Source: Asparagopsis taxiformis
Taxonomy: Eukaryota; Rhodophyta; Florideophyceae; Bonnemaisoniales; Bonnemaisoniaceae
Reading direction: 5' to 3'
Assembly: GCA_030407315.1 (NCBI GenBank)
Contig: JALQPE010000317.1
Location: 124,001-188,000 of the forward strand
Length of the DNA: 64,000 bases
Under the pieces are notes generated by a model. It worked only from the letters and a program-made list of their open reading frames with translations. It made no database searches and was not told the origin of the DNA. Below, piece after piece: positions 37,743 to 47,996 of the stretch. The position numbers were made by a program, and so were the translations under genes. Each line of letters starts with the position of its first letter. Position 1 is the stretch's first letter.

Positions 37743-40463
37743 ATGCAAACCGCTTTCATCCTCTCCACTCCATCTTTTCATCCACACAATCGTGCTCGCT
37801 GCGTCCACCCCAAACGTCCCAGATTGCCCGTCTGTGCCGCCCCGACTCCCGCCCGCTCCCCCGACAATTTCTGGAATCTCATCAGAACCGCCGTCCCCCT
37901 CTCGCACGTCTTCCGAGACCATCTCGGCCCCGACGCTCTCATCGAGCGCAAACCCGCTCAATTCGTCGTAAAATGCCCCTTCCATCCCGACAACAATCCC
38001 TCATGCATTATAAACGACTCTACCGCAACCTTCCACTGCTTCGGCTGCGGAGCTCACGGCTCTATAATCGACTTTGAAATGCACACCCGCGCACTGCAAA
38101 CTCCCGTCCAAGCCCTCCAATCTCTCTCAGCCCGTTACCCCTCTATCGCTGCACTGTCCCAACAAACGCCAACCAACGCCCCACCCGTCCCCGCGCCTCT
38201 CCCCAAACCGCAGCCAAAGTCATGGCGCCAAATTGTCCAACAAAAACGTCTCGTCGCAAATGTTCTCCTCTCCGTCCACCAGCTCTACGTCGACCAGCTC
38301 TGGCGCCCCGACAATCCCGCGTTACATTACCTTCGTGCTCGCCAGTTATCCGACAACACCATTCGACAGTTCGCCTGCGGATACGCCGGTCCACAAACAG
38401 ACTGGCATCGCACCGTGAATCATCTAGTCGACGCCGGTTTCTCACAATCACATGCTGTCACAGCCGGCGTTGCAGCCGCCGCCAAGAACGATTCTGTGTA
38501 CGACTTATTCCGCGGTCGCGTCGTCACCCCCATCCGCGACATAGCCGGCAAACTCATTGCTTTCTCCGGCCGCATTCTAGGCGATCCTGACAGCTACTCG
38601 GGCTATGTGCCTAAATATGTCAACGGCCCCGAGACACCTCTCTTTCGCAAACGCGACGTGCTCTTCGGCGCCGATCTCGCCGTGTCCGCCCCGAGCTGCC
38701 GCGACGAAGCCGGTTACCTCGTCATCGTGGAGGGCTATATGGACGCCATGACGATGTACGACCGTACAGCTGGTAAAGTGGGCGTCGTCGCAACAATGGG
38801 CGCCGCGATCACCTTGCCACAAATTAACATTGCCGTCCACTTGCTAGAGGACCCTGCAGACGGCAAGGTTATCGTCAACTTTGATGGCGATGACGCTGGC
38901 TATGCCGCCGCTGAACGCATGTGTGATAATGTGTTGCCCCAAGCCGATCGTGCACATCTCGTTTATATTGCTATGCCCCCGCAACAAGTGAAGGACCCCG
39001 ATGAGTTTTTGAGCTCAGTGGGAACTGCTGATGAATATCTCAAACACTTGCAGGAGACGGCGTTGCCGTGGTATGAATGGAAGGGCAAAACCATTGTCTT
39101 TCGAGAGTTGGAGCGTATGGAAACTGAGACGACCTCTTCACAACTAGACAACGTTGAGCAATTCACACCAGCTCAAATCCAATCTCTGCTTGGTGACGAC
39201 GAGTCGATGGAAACAATCGACTTTGAGATCATGAAGTACATGAGTGAATATCGTAGTGAACTACTAGCTGCTATGGGGGCCCCTTCAGAGTTTATAGCCA
39301 AGCCGCGCAAAAGTCGACCTCGACCACGTTGTTCCGAGGACACCGTCGACAAACTTGCACAAACGCTCTATTTAGCACACAAGTCTATGCCAGGTCTCAA
39401 TGTAGGCGCCTTGGTCCATTCATGGGCAGATTCACTCTCATGTGGTGATGGAACTGCTATAACGCCACTGTTCAAGAAAATCATCAAACGAGCGGAAGAG
39501 ATCTCCGGGTGTCGCCAATCGTTCTCGCCAATGGCTCACCTAGACATGATGCCGCCACCGCCGTGGGTCGTCGACGAACTACCAAAGCGGAAAAAGAAGG
39601 CATTCATAGCTGCAAACGGTATGTCAGATGAGCAGATGGGCATAACAGATTTTCTGGCCAATCCGAAGCGTCGCAAAAAGAGCTTGGCCAGGATTGAGGC
39701 ACAGCGCGAAATCGTAAATCAGATTTTGCGCAATCGATCCGAACAAGCAAAGCGACTTCGAGCGCGACCGCGACGAACCGCAGAGGAGATTATTCTACGT
39801 GTCCTCATCTTTGCCTCAGAGGCGGATCGGCTCGACTGTCTCAATGCGTTGCTTGAAGTACTGATTCGCTGCGAGGAGAAAGGCTTGCCATTCTGGACGT
39901 CTCCTCATCGTGCGCGTTTATTTGAATTTCTCGCAGAAGTAGAAGGAACAAGAACTGCAGAGGAATTGGCAGAAAAAGTGGAGGACAAGGAGTGGTGGAT
40001 CCCAGAAATCGAGGAATTGTTTTCTCCGTTGGAAGAAGAGGCAGACCCTGAATGGAAAGCTGTTCGTGAAATCGAGATTTCTGCACCAGTGGAAGCTGTC
40101 ACCTGTATGGCAGATTCTGTCCAGGTCATGGCTGGAAAGGTTGCCAGTGAAATGGCGTTGGAAGAAACTTCCGATATCCTCGAGGAAATTATGCAAGCTC
40201 AAAGCCAGAACAATGTGGAAAAGGTTGATCATCTGATTGCGAAACAAATATCTCTGAAATCGGCTGTTGACCGCACAAAGTACCTAACTCCAGATGAGTT
40301 GGAAAGCAGAGAGGAGGAACTAAGAGAACTGAGGACTGAACGGGAAGAGACGAGGAAAATTGAAATGGTGCTGCAACTACTCAAGACGCAGAGTGTGCCT
40401 CATCCGTCGGAACGCGCACCTTGGCTGCTTGAAGAGTCTGAAATGGAAAATGAGGATTTCTAA
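37743..40463 (+). CDS. dnaG: Bacterial-type DNA primase DnaG, probable plastid
   Basis: DnaG makes RNA primers for DNA replication; red algae are known to use a nuclear-encoded DnaG in the plastid. The 906-aa reading starts MQTAFILSTPSF, a Phe-containing transit-peptide-like leader. The CHC2 zinc finger has Cys78, His81, Cys99, Cys102 (CPFH ... CFGC). The RNA-polymerase core follows (YLRARQLSDNTIRQFACGYA, GRVVTPIRDIAGKLIAFSGR, PKYVNGPETPLFRK) and the TOPRIM metal site (VIVEGYMDAMTM and DGDDAGYAAAERM). The 400-residue C-terminus, longer than in E. coli, is acidic and partly coiled-coil; in bacteria this end binds the DnaB helicase. Single exon. Confidence 0.94.
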   Translation: MQTAFILSTPSFHPHNRARCVHPKRPRLPVCAAPTPARSPDNFWNLIRTAVPLSHVFRDHLGPDALIERKPAQFVVKCPFHPDNNPSCIINDSTATFHCFGCGAHGSIIDFEMHTRALQTPVQALQSLSARYPSIAALSQQTPTNAPPVPAPLPKPQPKSWRQIVQQKRLVANVLLSVHQLYVDQLWRPDNPALHYLRARQLSDNTIRQFACGYAGPQTDWHRTVNHLVDAGFSQSHAVTAGVAAAAKNDSVYDLFRGRVVTPIRDIAGKLIAFSGRILGDPDSYSGYVPKYVNGPETPLFRKRDVLFGADLAVSAPSCRDEAGYLVIVEGYMDAMTMYDRTAGKVGVVATMGAAITLPQINIAVHLLEDPADGKVIVNFDGDDAGYAAAERMCDNVLPQADRAHLVYIAMPPQQVKDPDEFLSSVGTADEYLKHLQETALPWYEWKGKTIVFRELERMETETTSSQLDNVEQFTPAQIQSLLGDDESMETIDFEIMKYMSEYRSELLAAMGAPSEFIAKPRKSRPRPRCSEDTVDKLAQTLYLAHKSMPGLNVGALVHSWADSLSCGDGTAITPLFKKIIKRAEEISGCRQSFSPMAHLDMMPPPPWVVDELPKRKKKAFIAANGMSDEQMGITDFLANPKRRKKSLARIEAQREIVNQILRNRSEQAKRLRARPRRTAEEIILRVLIFASEADRLDCLNALLEVLIRCEEKGLPFWTSPHRARLFEFLAEVEGTRTAEELAEKVEDKEWWIPEIEELFSPLEEEADPEWKAVREIEISAPVEAVTCMADSVQVMAGKVASEMALEETSDILEEIMQAQSQNNVEKVDHLIAKQISLKSAVDRTKYLTPDELESREEELRELRTEREETRKIEMVLQLLKTQSVPHPSERAPWLLEESEMENEDF

Positions 40464-40853
40464 ACTAATGCAAGAAATGAAGCGCTGCATTATGGCGGCA
40501 CATTAGCACGCTTCTTTATGCACAACTTCTGAATAATAGAACTGCGAAGGAGCTGCGCAATGCGAGCTATGCTCGCTAGACGACAACCACAACTTCGCAT
40601 GTGGGTGAGCACCATATACACCGAGTAGAGCTACCAGTAATTATAAGCAACAGTATCAGACAGTAAATGTCGACCTCCTGGTGTAGTTAACTAGCTCTTA
40701 AATAGTCAGCGACAGCCACAATGGACAGATATGTTGTTACCATGGACATCCAGGCAGGCCTGGTCTCAATCTCCGCAGGCCGGTTGCTTGTGAACCGGGA
40801 GACTATGTACAAAAAACGAGTACCTTTCACTCGTCTGCCGATCGGAGAAACAG
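40464..40853. other. Convergent intergenic region with a small ORF
   Basis: Between DnaG and the HTH gene 3' ends. It contains GCGAGCTATGCTCGC (a short inverted repeat, about 40562-40576, possible terminator hairpin) and the 46-codon reading given separately. Confidence 0.4.
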
Positions 40854-40861
40854 TCAGGTGA
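40721..40861 (+). CDS. Candidate 46-aa small ORF, unrecognised
   Basis: MDRYVVTMDIQAGL... ends with TGA 8 nt inside the 3' end of the antisense HTH gene. A TTAAATA sequence sits about 20-25 nt upstream. The strand-like composition is plausible but there is no other support. Confidence 0.15.
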   Translation: MDRYVVTMDIQAGLVSISAGRLLVNRETMYKKRVPFTRLPIGETVR

Positions 40862-42502
40862 ACACAGTCAAGGTATATCTTCCGCTGGGCACGCCAGCGG
40901 AAATGATGACCTCCTCAAAACCCTTGTCCATCAATGCCCACTGCGTGCCAGGCAAGAGGGCAAATCTTCGGGCAATGGACGCCTTGATGTCCTCTGAAGA
41001 AGCGCCTTCATACCAAGCAATAACCACAGTACGTCTGCCCATAATAATCTCCAGTCGATGTTTGCCAGACGAGGAGCGAGAAGACTCATGCGCTGGTGTA
41101 GGATCGGGTTCCACAGCTCTAGATCCATTGAGCATCTCTGGAGCGTCCTTGGATCGAGAATTGTCTCTGGTCGTGCGGGGACGCGAAATGGCGGCAGCTG
41201 GTGGAGCGCCATTGTATAAATCGGCATCTTGATTGGGACTATCGGCAGCGTCGGCACGCTGGGGTGCACGCACTGGATCTACATCGTCATCGGATGTAGC
41301 ATGGCCTGGTCTTGTCAGTTTTCTGCGCTTGAACTGCTCCGAAGGGGAATTGGAGCGGCTATCACGAAATTGCTGTGAGTGGCGACGGTCGTCGGGTCGA
41401 AAGGTGGGGTCCATGTCTGCCTCCATGGACCAGTCGGGTCTGCGCATACGGGTGGCGCTGCGTGCAGCTTGGCGATCTGCAGTGGCGGCTTCAGCGTCGC
41501 GTGGCATTGTGATCTGCGAGGGCATTTTGGTGAAGCGACGACGGGTGGCATAGAGCGAGGGGCTGGTATGCTGTGGGGGGTAGGGCTCATCGACAAAGGG
41601 CGGTCGTTGAGCGGGGTCTGTATTCTTTGGGAAGCGACGCTTGGATCCTACGTAAGTTGCGGGGTGGGAGGTCGGGGGCGGGAAGGATTTGTTCTGACGT
41701 GTTGAATCGTGTGCAGCGGATGTAGCGGGCATTGAAAGGCGTGGAAGGTTTGGAGTTTCGACTTGGTCATCCTGTTGCGGTTGCGATTGAGGTGGACGTT
41801 CCTCGTCTTGGGGCTGCTCGAGCTGCGGCTGGGAGGTGTCTTTGAAGTCATCTTCAGTGAAACCTGTGAGCTCGATGAGACGATCCTTATTGCGGAGCCA
41901 CCTGTAGAAGGTGCGTGCGGAGATGTCATACTGCTGGCATGCGGTGAGCATGGACATTCTGCCCGATTCGACGGCCATGACGCATTCGAGTCGGCGCATG
42001 AGGGAGTTTTCGTTGATATTGGGCGGTCTGCCTGGGCGATTGGGGCGGCCTCTGACGCGGCGGGCGGGGGGCGTGGCGCGCTCTGCAGACTTATGGGGCT
42101 GGGGGACCTGGATCTGCGGGACGGGGGTCGGGGGCGGTGCGGTCTGGGACGGGGCGGCTGCACGGTGGGCGGGGGCTGCTCAATTGGGGGCGGCGGGGGC
42201 TGGGGCTGGGCGGGAGCGGGGCCAGAGTGGACGGGGGGCTGGGAAACGGGGGGCGCAGAGGTGGAAGCGGATGCGGGCGGCATGACGTGTTGGGCGGTGT
42301 GTCGACGAAGATCAAGTTGGGGCGGGAGCATCTGTTGGGCGGGGGAGGCGGGCGGTGTCGGGGGAAGACGGGGCAGTGCGGGCAATCCGGGCGTGGACGG
42401 AGCGGAAGTGGTGGGCGAGCGGGGGAATCTCGGTGATGGCGGGGGCGTCGAGCGCCCACGCGATGCAACGGTGGGTTCGGTGGAGGTGGGGTTGACGGCC
42501 AT
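40854..42502 (-). CDS. AT-hook/helix-turn-helix regulatory protein, apparent -1 frame change
   Basis: Two overlapping frames seem to encode one protein. From the ATG at 42502 a Pro/Ser/Thr-rich segment runs (MAVNPTSTEPTVASRG...). From about 42179 the neighbouring frame (-1) takes over: RGRPNRPGRPPNINENSLMR (AT-hook-like GRP repeats), then a helix-turn-helix (about LECVMAVESGRMSMLTACQQ with RTFYRWLRNKDRL), a long disordered region, and a C-terminal beta-grasp-like domain (HRLEIIMGRRTVVIAWYEG ... IISAGVPSGRYTLTVF). The open part of the second frame has no ATG before 41999, so a sequence error in the G/C-rich run, an intron, or real frameshifting is needed. I infer a DNA-binding transcription factor. 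Confidence 0.6.
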
Positions 42503-42728
42503 ACGACGGGAAAAAATGCGAAAGGGATTGCGGTTTGTGGCTGCGCACGTCAAAGACCAGGCAGGTTGGATTGATGGGTGACAGGCGTCATTTTTCAGTG
42601 CAATACAGCGCGGCTTACAGATACTATTTTGCACCGCTGGAAGCGTAGAATGCAGCCATTCGGCGTCACTTGTCATCAACACACAAATCTATTTTTGCAA
42701 TTTTTATCTTTCCAACGCCACATTTTTG

Positions 42729-43485
42729 TTACACGTTCATAGTCGTAAATTTATACGCATCCCACAACGCCTGTCAATACATTTGTTACACACACAGTTC
42801 AATTAGTACCATTCATCGTCTGTTGCTCGTCTCGTAATCTCTCACTTACCATGCTCGCACTCGTGCTCAAATTGAAACTGCGAAAGCGTTCGTCCACCAT
42901 CGGGAATGCGATGGTGCGTTCGTCGCGTCCCTCCCCGTCCAGCCACCATCGAATCCCGTCGAATCCGTCCACTTCGCTGCCGAACATCATCACAATCTTG
43001 CCGTGTCGCGGCCACACCAATTGCGCCATACTTTGCTGCCCAAATTTGGTGAAGAAAAAGCGATGACCACCGATACGTTGCATGGCGCCATTTGCAAATT
43101 GCTCCCATGATTCGTACACGTATACCTCGACATGATGCCAATAATCCAGTCCCGCACGTCGTACCTGTTTGGCGTCCAGCGAAAACCCCAACGGTCCCAC
43201 CAGATGCAGCACCGCGCCCAGTCCCAGACACGTACGTCCCATGTTGCCCGTGTTCCAATGAATCTGCGGATGCACCAGCACAACGTGCAAACGTTTCTCG
43301 CCGTCACTGTCCACAAGCGCGCCGCCTTTGGCACCCGCGCCGTACGCACAGTTGAAACGCGCCGTTTGTCGCCGCGCGCACACCAGCTCCTGTAAGCGTT
43401 GTCGTCGACATTGCTGCCGCAACGGTCGTGGTGCGCTCCGTTGCGCAACACCGATCGGCGATACAAATCCTGTGTGCACCGCCAT
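42729..43485 (-). CDS. trmL: tRNA (cytidine/uridine-34 2'-O)-methyltransferase, TrmL type, two exons
   Basis: SpoU-class (SPOUT) enzyme that methylates the wobble position of bacterial or organellar tRNA-Leu. Exons are 43485-42850 and 42770-42729 with a 79-nt GTAAGT...CAG intron, giving 225 aa. Trefoil-knot motifs are VHPQIHWNTGNMGRTCLGLG, HLVGPLGFSLDAKQVRRAGLDYW, IVMMFGSEVDGF, and IAFPMVDERFRSFNLS, with the exon-2 end MALWDAYKF completing the last helix. The leader MAVHTGFVSPIGVAQR is a likely transit peptide and closely resembles that of the NUMOD3 protein. Upstream in-frame ATGs at 43608 and 43605 exist; the longer form would be 41 residues longer. Confidence 0.88.
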
Positions 43486-43489
43486 GACA

Positions 43490-44281
43490 AATTGAGCAAT
43501 GCGCTTCACGTGATCGCGCGCCGCTTCCACCTCGCCGATCTCCAAGTAGCCAACGCAGATCACCTTGTGTGTATACACGTGTACCATGTGGACGATACAT
43601 TCCATCATATCATCAGAAACCAAGCCCAGCCGATGCAACTGTTCACTCGCTGTGCCTCGACAAAGGCAACTCGTGTTTTGTTTGCCGCCAATGCTTCACA
43701 ACCGTTCCGTTTCCTGGACACTCTTCATGACGCATCCTCGTCATCACGCGCATACACGCCACGACGAATCAGCACTGTAATCGCTGCGACCATCCACCAC
43801 GAGACACCACGCCCGCCTCCACTCACACTCGGTTGTACCCGTCACCAATTGTCACAAACTTTACACTATCCATCGTCGCAAAGCTGCTCGTCGACTGACG
43901 TACCATATGTTACCACATGAATACGCCATCGTCCGCGCTGCGTGTTACAAACAGCGTCGTCTGTCCCACGCATTTCTCCTGCAAACCGCACGTTTGGTCA
44001 ACGCCACTGCCACTGCACCAACTTTGGCAAGCCTAATCGTTTATTGAAAAGTGCGCTGTACAACTTGCTCATCGACACTACTCTCATACTAATTTAGTTG
44101 CCATTCAACACACGCAATGGCTATCGCACAGGTCGGCCGCACCGTCCTCAAGATGAAAATGGCACATGTCATGGTGTGCCGTGCGCGCCGCGCAGTTTCA
44201 ACAGCCACACAATTTGCAGCATGCATGCGTCCATAAAACCGACGCGCAACCACTCGTATGTCAATGCCATTGGCTGCCGCT
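43490..44281. other. Region upstream of TrmL
   Basis: Mixed composition with no convincing gene. The in-frame extension of TrmL at 43485-43608 has a helical, TPR-like look but no supporting ATG context. Confidence 0.3.
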
Positions 44282-44554
44282 CTATGACGGCGCCAGCCAT
44301 GTTGAAACGGTTCGAATTGATGATGCATACACCTTGTTACGATTTTCAACCCTATTTGTAAACGCAAGCGTCTCATATGCATTGTGCCAATCCACGTCCA
44401 TGTCCATGTCGGTCACCGCGACCGGTTCCTCTCTAGCGACGCGCACCTTCTTGCATTGGGCAAAGCCAACAGCTGTTGCCTCGACATTGAGAGTGCATCT
44501 GGTGCGCTTTCGCTTGCATGTTGGTGTGTGCTTGTATGCGTGTGAAATGTCCAT
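44282..44554 (-). CDS. Candidate small protein, unrecognised
   Basis: 90 aa (MDISHAYKHTPTCKRKRTRC...) with a Lys/Arg/Cys-rich start and an acidic Met/Asp stretch. A TTAAAAA element about 100 nt upstream could be its promoter, and the end may continue into another exon. Weak support. Confidence 0.25.
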   Translation of the reverse strand: MDISHAYKHTPTCKRKRTRCTLNVEATAVGFAQCKKVRVAREEPVAVTDMDMDVDWHNAYETLAFTNRVENRNKVYASSIRTVSTWLAPS

Positions 44555-45183
44555 TGTGCGTTGCGCTTCAAGCTATACACTTGCGGTGGCAGACTGGTGG
44601 TCGGCTGCGGAGAGAGGTGGACTGGTGGTGTGCCTGCGCCTGCGGCAGCGGCAGCGGTTTTTAAGCGATGGGAGATTACGTCGGTGGCATTTGGCGAGTA
44701 GTGCAAACGATGCTTCTACACAGTGCTCTCCGGGGCGGAAGGTTCTGGATGTTTCGTGAACCGTTGAACAATAATAGGCGCAAAATTATAATTTATTTGG
44801 CCTTCTGTTGAGGGCACTTGTCATGCAACGACTAGTCGGTTGAGATATGAGGACAGCCAATCAACTGGCGTATGAGGTCAGTGTGTTGCCGCCCCGTCCT
44901 AGTGTTGGTAGATGCGGACCACCTAGCATGACGAGCGGGTAGAAAGAATCGTTTTTCTTAAACTTGCATTGAGGATGAATTTAATTTCAATTCAACGGTA
45001 CGCGCGCCAACGTGTACATTCACATCACATTGCGGGGGGCAAAGCGTTTTGCAAACCGTTCTACGCGTTTTAGGCTAAATAAACAGATTATAGCTAGCTC
45101 GGCCAGTGTGCAACGTTGCTCCACGGTTCTGTAAATTTGTTTCGTCCGTCCAACATGCTCGCAACCAGTCAGGAGTAGGAATA
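44555..45183. other. Intergenic, gene-poor zone
   Basis: AT-richer DNA; nothing I can support. Confidence 0.4.
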
Positions 45184-45727
45184 ATGAGCCGATATGCGCG
45201 ACAGTATTTTGTGGACAGATTAGGGTCTACCTTCACGACCAGCCCGCCAACCTGGCAACGGAGGAAGAAAACAGTCGCGGTGAGACCTCAATGAGATTTG
45301 AGCATGTCAAAGTTTCTTGTCATTTGCACGACGGCGGCCATTTGGTGGTCTGTGGTATACAACTGGCAGGGTATTTCATGTATGCATCGAAGCGTTAACG
45401 CGATTTGTTGACAATTCATTCGGTGATTAAGTAGGGGCTAGACGCGCTCGAGTCGCGGCTGGAGGTAAGCCTACGGTGTATGCCTTACTTGACTGTGATG
45501 AAAGTGCTAAAATGATATGCAAGTTGGCATGGACGTTGATGCAGAACGATAATCAGGGGATTCCACCAGCACTCGGCGATGGTGTAGTTGCAGGCTGCAA
45601 GGCCATGCAGGGTGACAGTTTGTTTGTTCAGGAAGGGGAGATGAAGAAAAGTTGTCAAGGACGGATCAAGATAGGAAGTAGGTGTTGCGTGCCACTTGTA
45701 CAGTTGATAGGAATGAAAAAGTTTTAG
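45184..45727 (+). CDS. Candidate three-exon small gene, unrecognised
   Basis: Exons 45184-45279 (MSRYARQYFVDRLGSTF...), 45435-45464 (GLDALESRLE) and 45545-45727 (NDNQGIPPALGDGVVAG...) join in frame with GTGAGA and GTAAGC donors, TAG and CAG acceptors, and introns of 155 and 80 nt, the latter matching the window norm. The product would be about 102 aa, basic at the start with a short coiled helix and a strand-rich end. No family is recognised, so this is a model to test, not a firm call. Confidence 0.3.
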
Positions 45728-46519
45728 AAAAGATACGAAAAGACAAGTTGTAGCACAAGATGTATGCGCTGCGCTGCGCTGCATCCGAAGCGAAAACTGA
45801 AGGGTGCATGGAGCGACGTGTGTGTAACCGCGTGGATGCAGCGGGTTTGTGGGTGCAATGACAGTTTGGTTGGACGGCGTGCAGGAGTGTGTGTGCGACG
45901 AGTGGCAGAGGTATAAATTTCGATTTGGATACTGCGATCGCGTTGCAGACGTTTGTAAGCGACTCGGGCGGAGACAGTGGTTATGACAGGGCGGGAGAGA
46001 GGGGTGGATGGGGTGTTGGACGGGTTCGACTTGGGCGGGAATCGTGCCGGTGCAGTGCTTTTAATTGTGATGTGTGTGTATTGCATCAAGTGGAACGATG
46101 AATGTCAGGGTGAAACGCGGCAGCAAGTAGTGATGTTGAACGATTGGCCTCTTGTCAAAGTGAGTTGTCAAACGACTTTTCGTCTGCGATTGCTGGGCGG
46201 CGAGAATTTTCGTTTCGTTTCATGCAGCGTATGACAGATCATAGACACGTCATACACCGCTGGAGCGCTTCGTGTAACGAATAGGAATACACTATGGCGT
46301 GGATGAAATGGGCGATGATGATGTCAGCGTGGAACGGGTGTATTTTTTACAGTGTACTGACATACAGAGAGAGGAGCCTACACTGTTCCATTGCAAGTGT
46401 AGAACATGCCAAGTGTACCAGTTGCGCTAGCACGATGGTGTACACTTTGCGATGCACGTCGAGTGAATTAAAATGCAAGTGTCGCATGGGACAAGTGTAT
46501 TGCATCGAGACATCATCGG
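45728..46519. other. Gene-poor region with an AGTGTA motif cluster
   Basis: No coding sequence I would defend. The motif cluster at 46288-46499 is listed separately. Confidence 0.4.
46288..46499. promoter_or_regulatory. Cluster of seven AGTGTA/TACACT sites
   Basis: Exact copies at 46288, 46351, 46379, 46396, 46412, 46441 and 46494, in both orientations, in 212 bp. Chance would give about 0.1. A near copy (AAGTGTC) lies at about 46477-46483. It could be a transcription-factor array or part of a Cys-rich reading in the same stretch. Confidence 0.5.
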
Positions 46520-46759
46520 GTGACATCGCCAAAGCCAATCAATTCTACGCAAAGACACCTTCAAATCGGTTCTACCTGGTATGACAAGTGGGATGGGGGC
46601 TGCAAGGGCGCGTGGACGCGGGCCGAGGAAAAGGCGCTCGAATCAAAGTGGGAGTTACAAAAATGGATACGCAAGATGGGCGGTGCCTTATTAAAGGACA
46701 AACGCGGGGCGCGCCGGCTCGAGGGGCCGGAGCGGACGGTCCCCATGGTGGTGAAATAA
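46520..46759 (+). CDS. Candidate basic C-terminal exon or small protein, unrecognised
   Basis: The last 58 residues (KGAWTRAEEKALESKWELQK ... RRLEGPERTVPMVVK) are rich in Trp, Lys, Glu and Arg and look more protein-like than surrounding readings. The first 20 residues do not. It could be the 3' exon of a spliced gene whose upstream exons I cannot place. A faint resemblance of KGAWTRAEEKAL to a Myb repeat start is not extended. Confidence 0.25.
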   Translation: MTSPKPINSTQRHLQIGSTWYDKWDGGCKGAWTRAEEKALESKWELQKWIRKMGGALLKDKRGARRLEGPERTVPMVVK

Positions 46760-47553
46760 AAAAAGTTTGCACCGGCCAATAATAGAAGGCGTGAGCGGGT
46801 GCTAAACGGGCCATGGAATCGCTCGAGTTGGGCATTGCAATTGGCTGCGCGACGACACATCACTTTTCAAGGTCGGCAGCGTCGCGACGCATCGAGTCGT
46901 GTGTGTGGGCAGCAGTTGCAACGCGCAGACTGGGCGGGGCCGGGCCGGGCCGGGCGTGGTCTAGTGGTTGGAAAGAGTCTTGGTCGCGAGTGACGATGGT
47001 GATTGGATTGAATCGTGTACACGTGGGTCGAGCAGACATCGGATGCAACCGAGACGGCATGGTTTACAGCGGTCTGGCGGGCGGGCGGGCGGGGGCGCTG
47101 TATTCGATGCAGCTTACCGCGACAACCAGAGCAGTGCAGTGCAGTGCAGTGAATCAAACAATGCCGCGCATTTCGGAACAAATGGAACGGCCAATTTCAG
47201 GTGGCTTGCATCGCTTGTCATACACTATTCCACCATACTGTGCGACGGTGCACCCGCTGAGCAGCGCTGCGCAGCGTCGGGTAGAGCTGTGCGCGACAGT
47301 GGTGCGTGCGTGCAAATCGCTGAGGTGCAGAGTGTTTTTTCCATCGCGCACTGGCAACCAACTCATTTATTCTCACAAGATCCATCTAACGCCGCACACC
47401 CGTGCAGTACGTTTCGCACAGATGCGGTAGTAACGTCGTCTAGCCCTAGACCAACTCGACTCGCTATGTACAATCTTGCCAAGCTATTCACAACAACGGT
47501 CCTACAATCCACAAACGACCGTCGACAACTGTCGCATCCGACCAATAACGCTG
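46760..47553. other. GC-rich gene-poor region with G-tracts and short tandem repeats
   Basis: Contains GGGCC repeats at about 46934-46960, a (GGGC) run at 47076-47096 that could form a G-quadruplex, and four tandem GCAGT units near 47131-47152. No gene supported. Confidence 0.45.
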
Positions 47554-47937
47554 TCATGGCGCCACGCATCGCGTGTTGGTCTCCGTACCCTCGGCGTCCT
47601 TGTCGATATCAAATGCGTATTTCCGCAGCAGTAGCGACCGGCTCTGCGCCTTGACGTCCGCCGCCAGTTTGTGCAGCTCGTCCGCCAGCGCGCTCGGGTC
47701 CGGCGTCGCTAGCGAACGGAGCGACAGTAGTGGCGGTGTCCGTCGTTTCGCGCGTCCTTCACAGTCGTCGCATGTGTGGCGTCGTTGCAGACGCGCCGAT
47801 GGTGTGCATGTGCATCGCAAACGAGCCGTTCGTTTGCCGATCGTCTTGTGCGCCTTTCTGAGATGCACGAGCGGCAGTGCGAGTGCCATTGCGCTGCGCG
47901 GTGGTGATGGGGTGCTCGAGTGTGTTGGCGCGAGCAT
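47554..47937 (-). CDS. Candidate small organelle-targeted protein, unrecognised
   Basis: 127 aa from the ATG at 47937. The first half is rich in Arg, Ser, Thr and Pro (MLAPTHSSTPSPPRSAMALA...) like a transit peptide. The second half ends in an amphipathic helix (SALADELHKLAADVKAQSRS) and an acidic tail. A CDDC pair lies between. No family is recognised. Confidence 0.35.
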   Translation of the reverse strand: MLAPTHSSTPSPPRSAMALALPLVHLRKAHKTIGKRTARLRCTCTPSARLQRRHTCDDCEGRAKRRTPPLLSLRSLATPDPSALADELHKLAADVKAQSRSLLLRKYAFDIDKDAEGTETNTRCVAP

Positions 47938-47996
47938 TGTGTTGTTGTTGTTGATGATGATGATGATGATGGTGGTGGTGGAGCTGATGGTGATGG
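47938..47996. repeat. Trinucleotide microsatellite (GTT/GAT/GGT units)
   Basis: A run of GTTGTTGTTGATGATGAT...GGTGGTGG just upstream of the candidate gene ending at 47554; slippage-prone. Confidence 0.7.

Noticed and set aside
41763..42581. 272-aa Gly/Val-rich plus-strand reading
   Set aside because: Gly-rich translation of a G-rich region antisense to the Pro-rich HTH gene; a composition artefact.
43399..43920. 173-aa plus-strand reading at TrmL
   Set aside because: Antisense to TrmL and low in hydrophobic pattern.
46813..47430. 205- and 228-aa overlapping plus-strand readings
   Set aside because: Two overlapping frames in a GC-rich tract with repeats; no family, no start context, likely composition artefacts.
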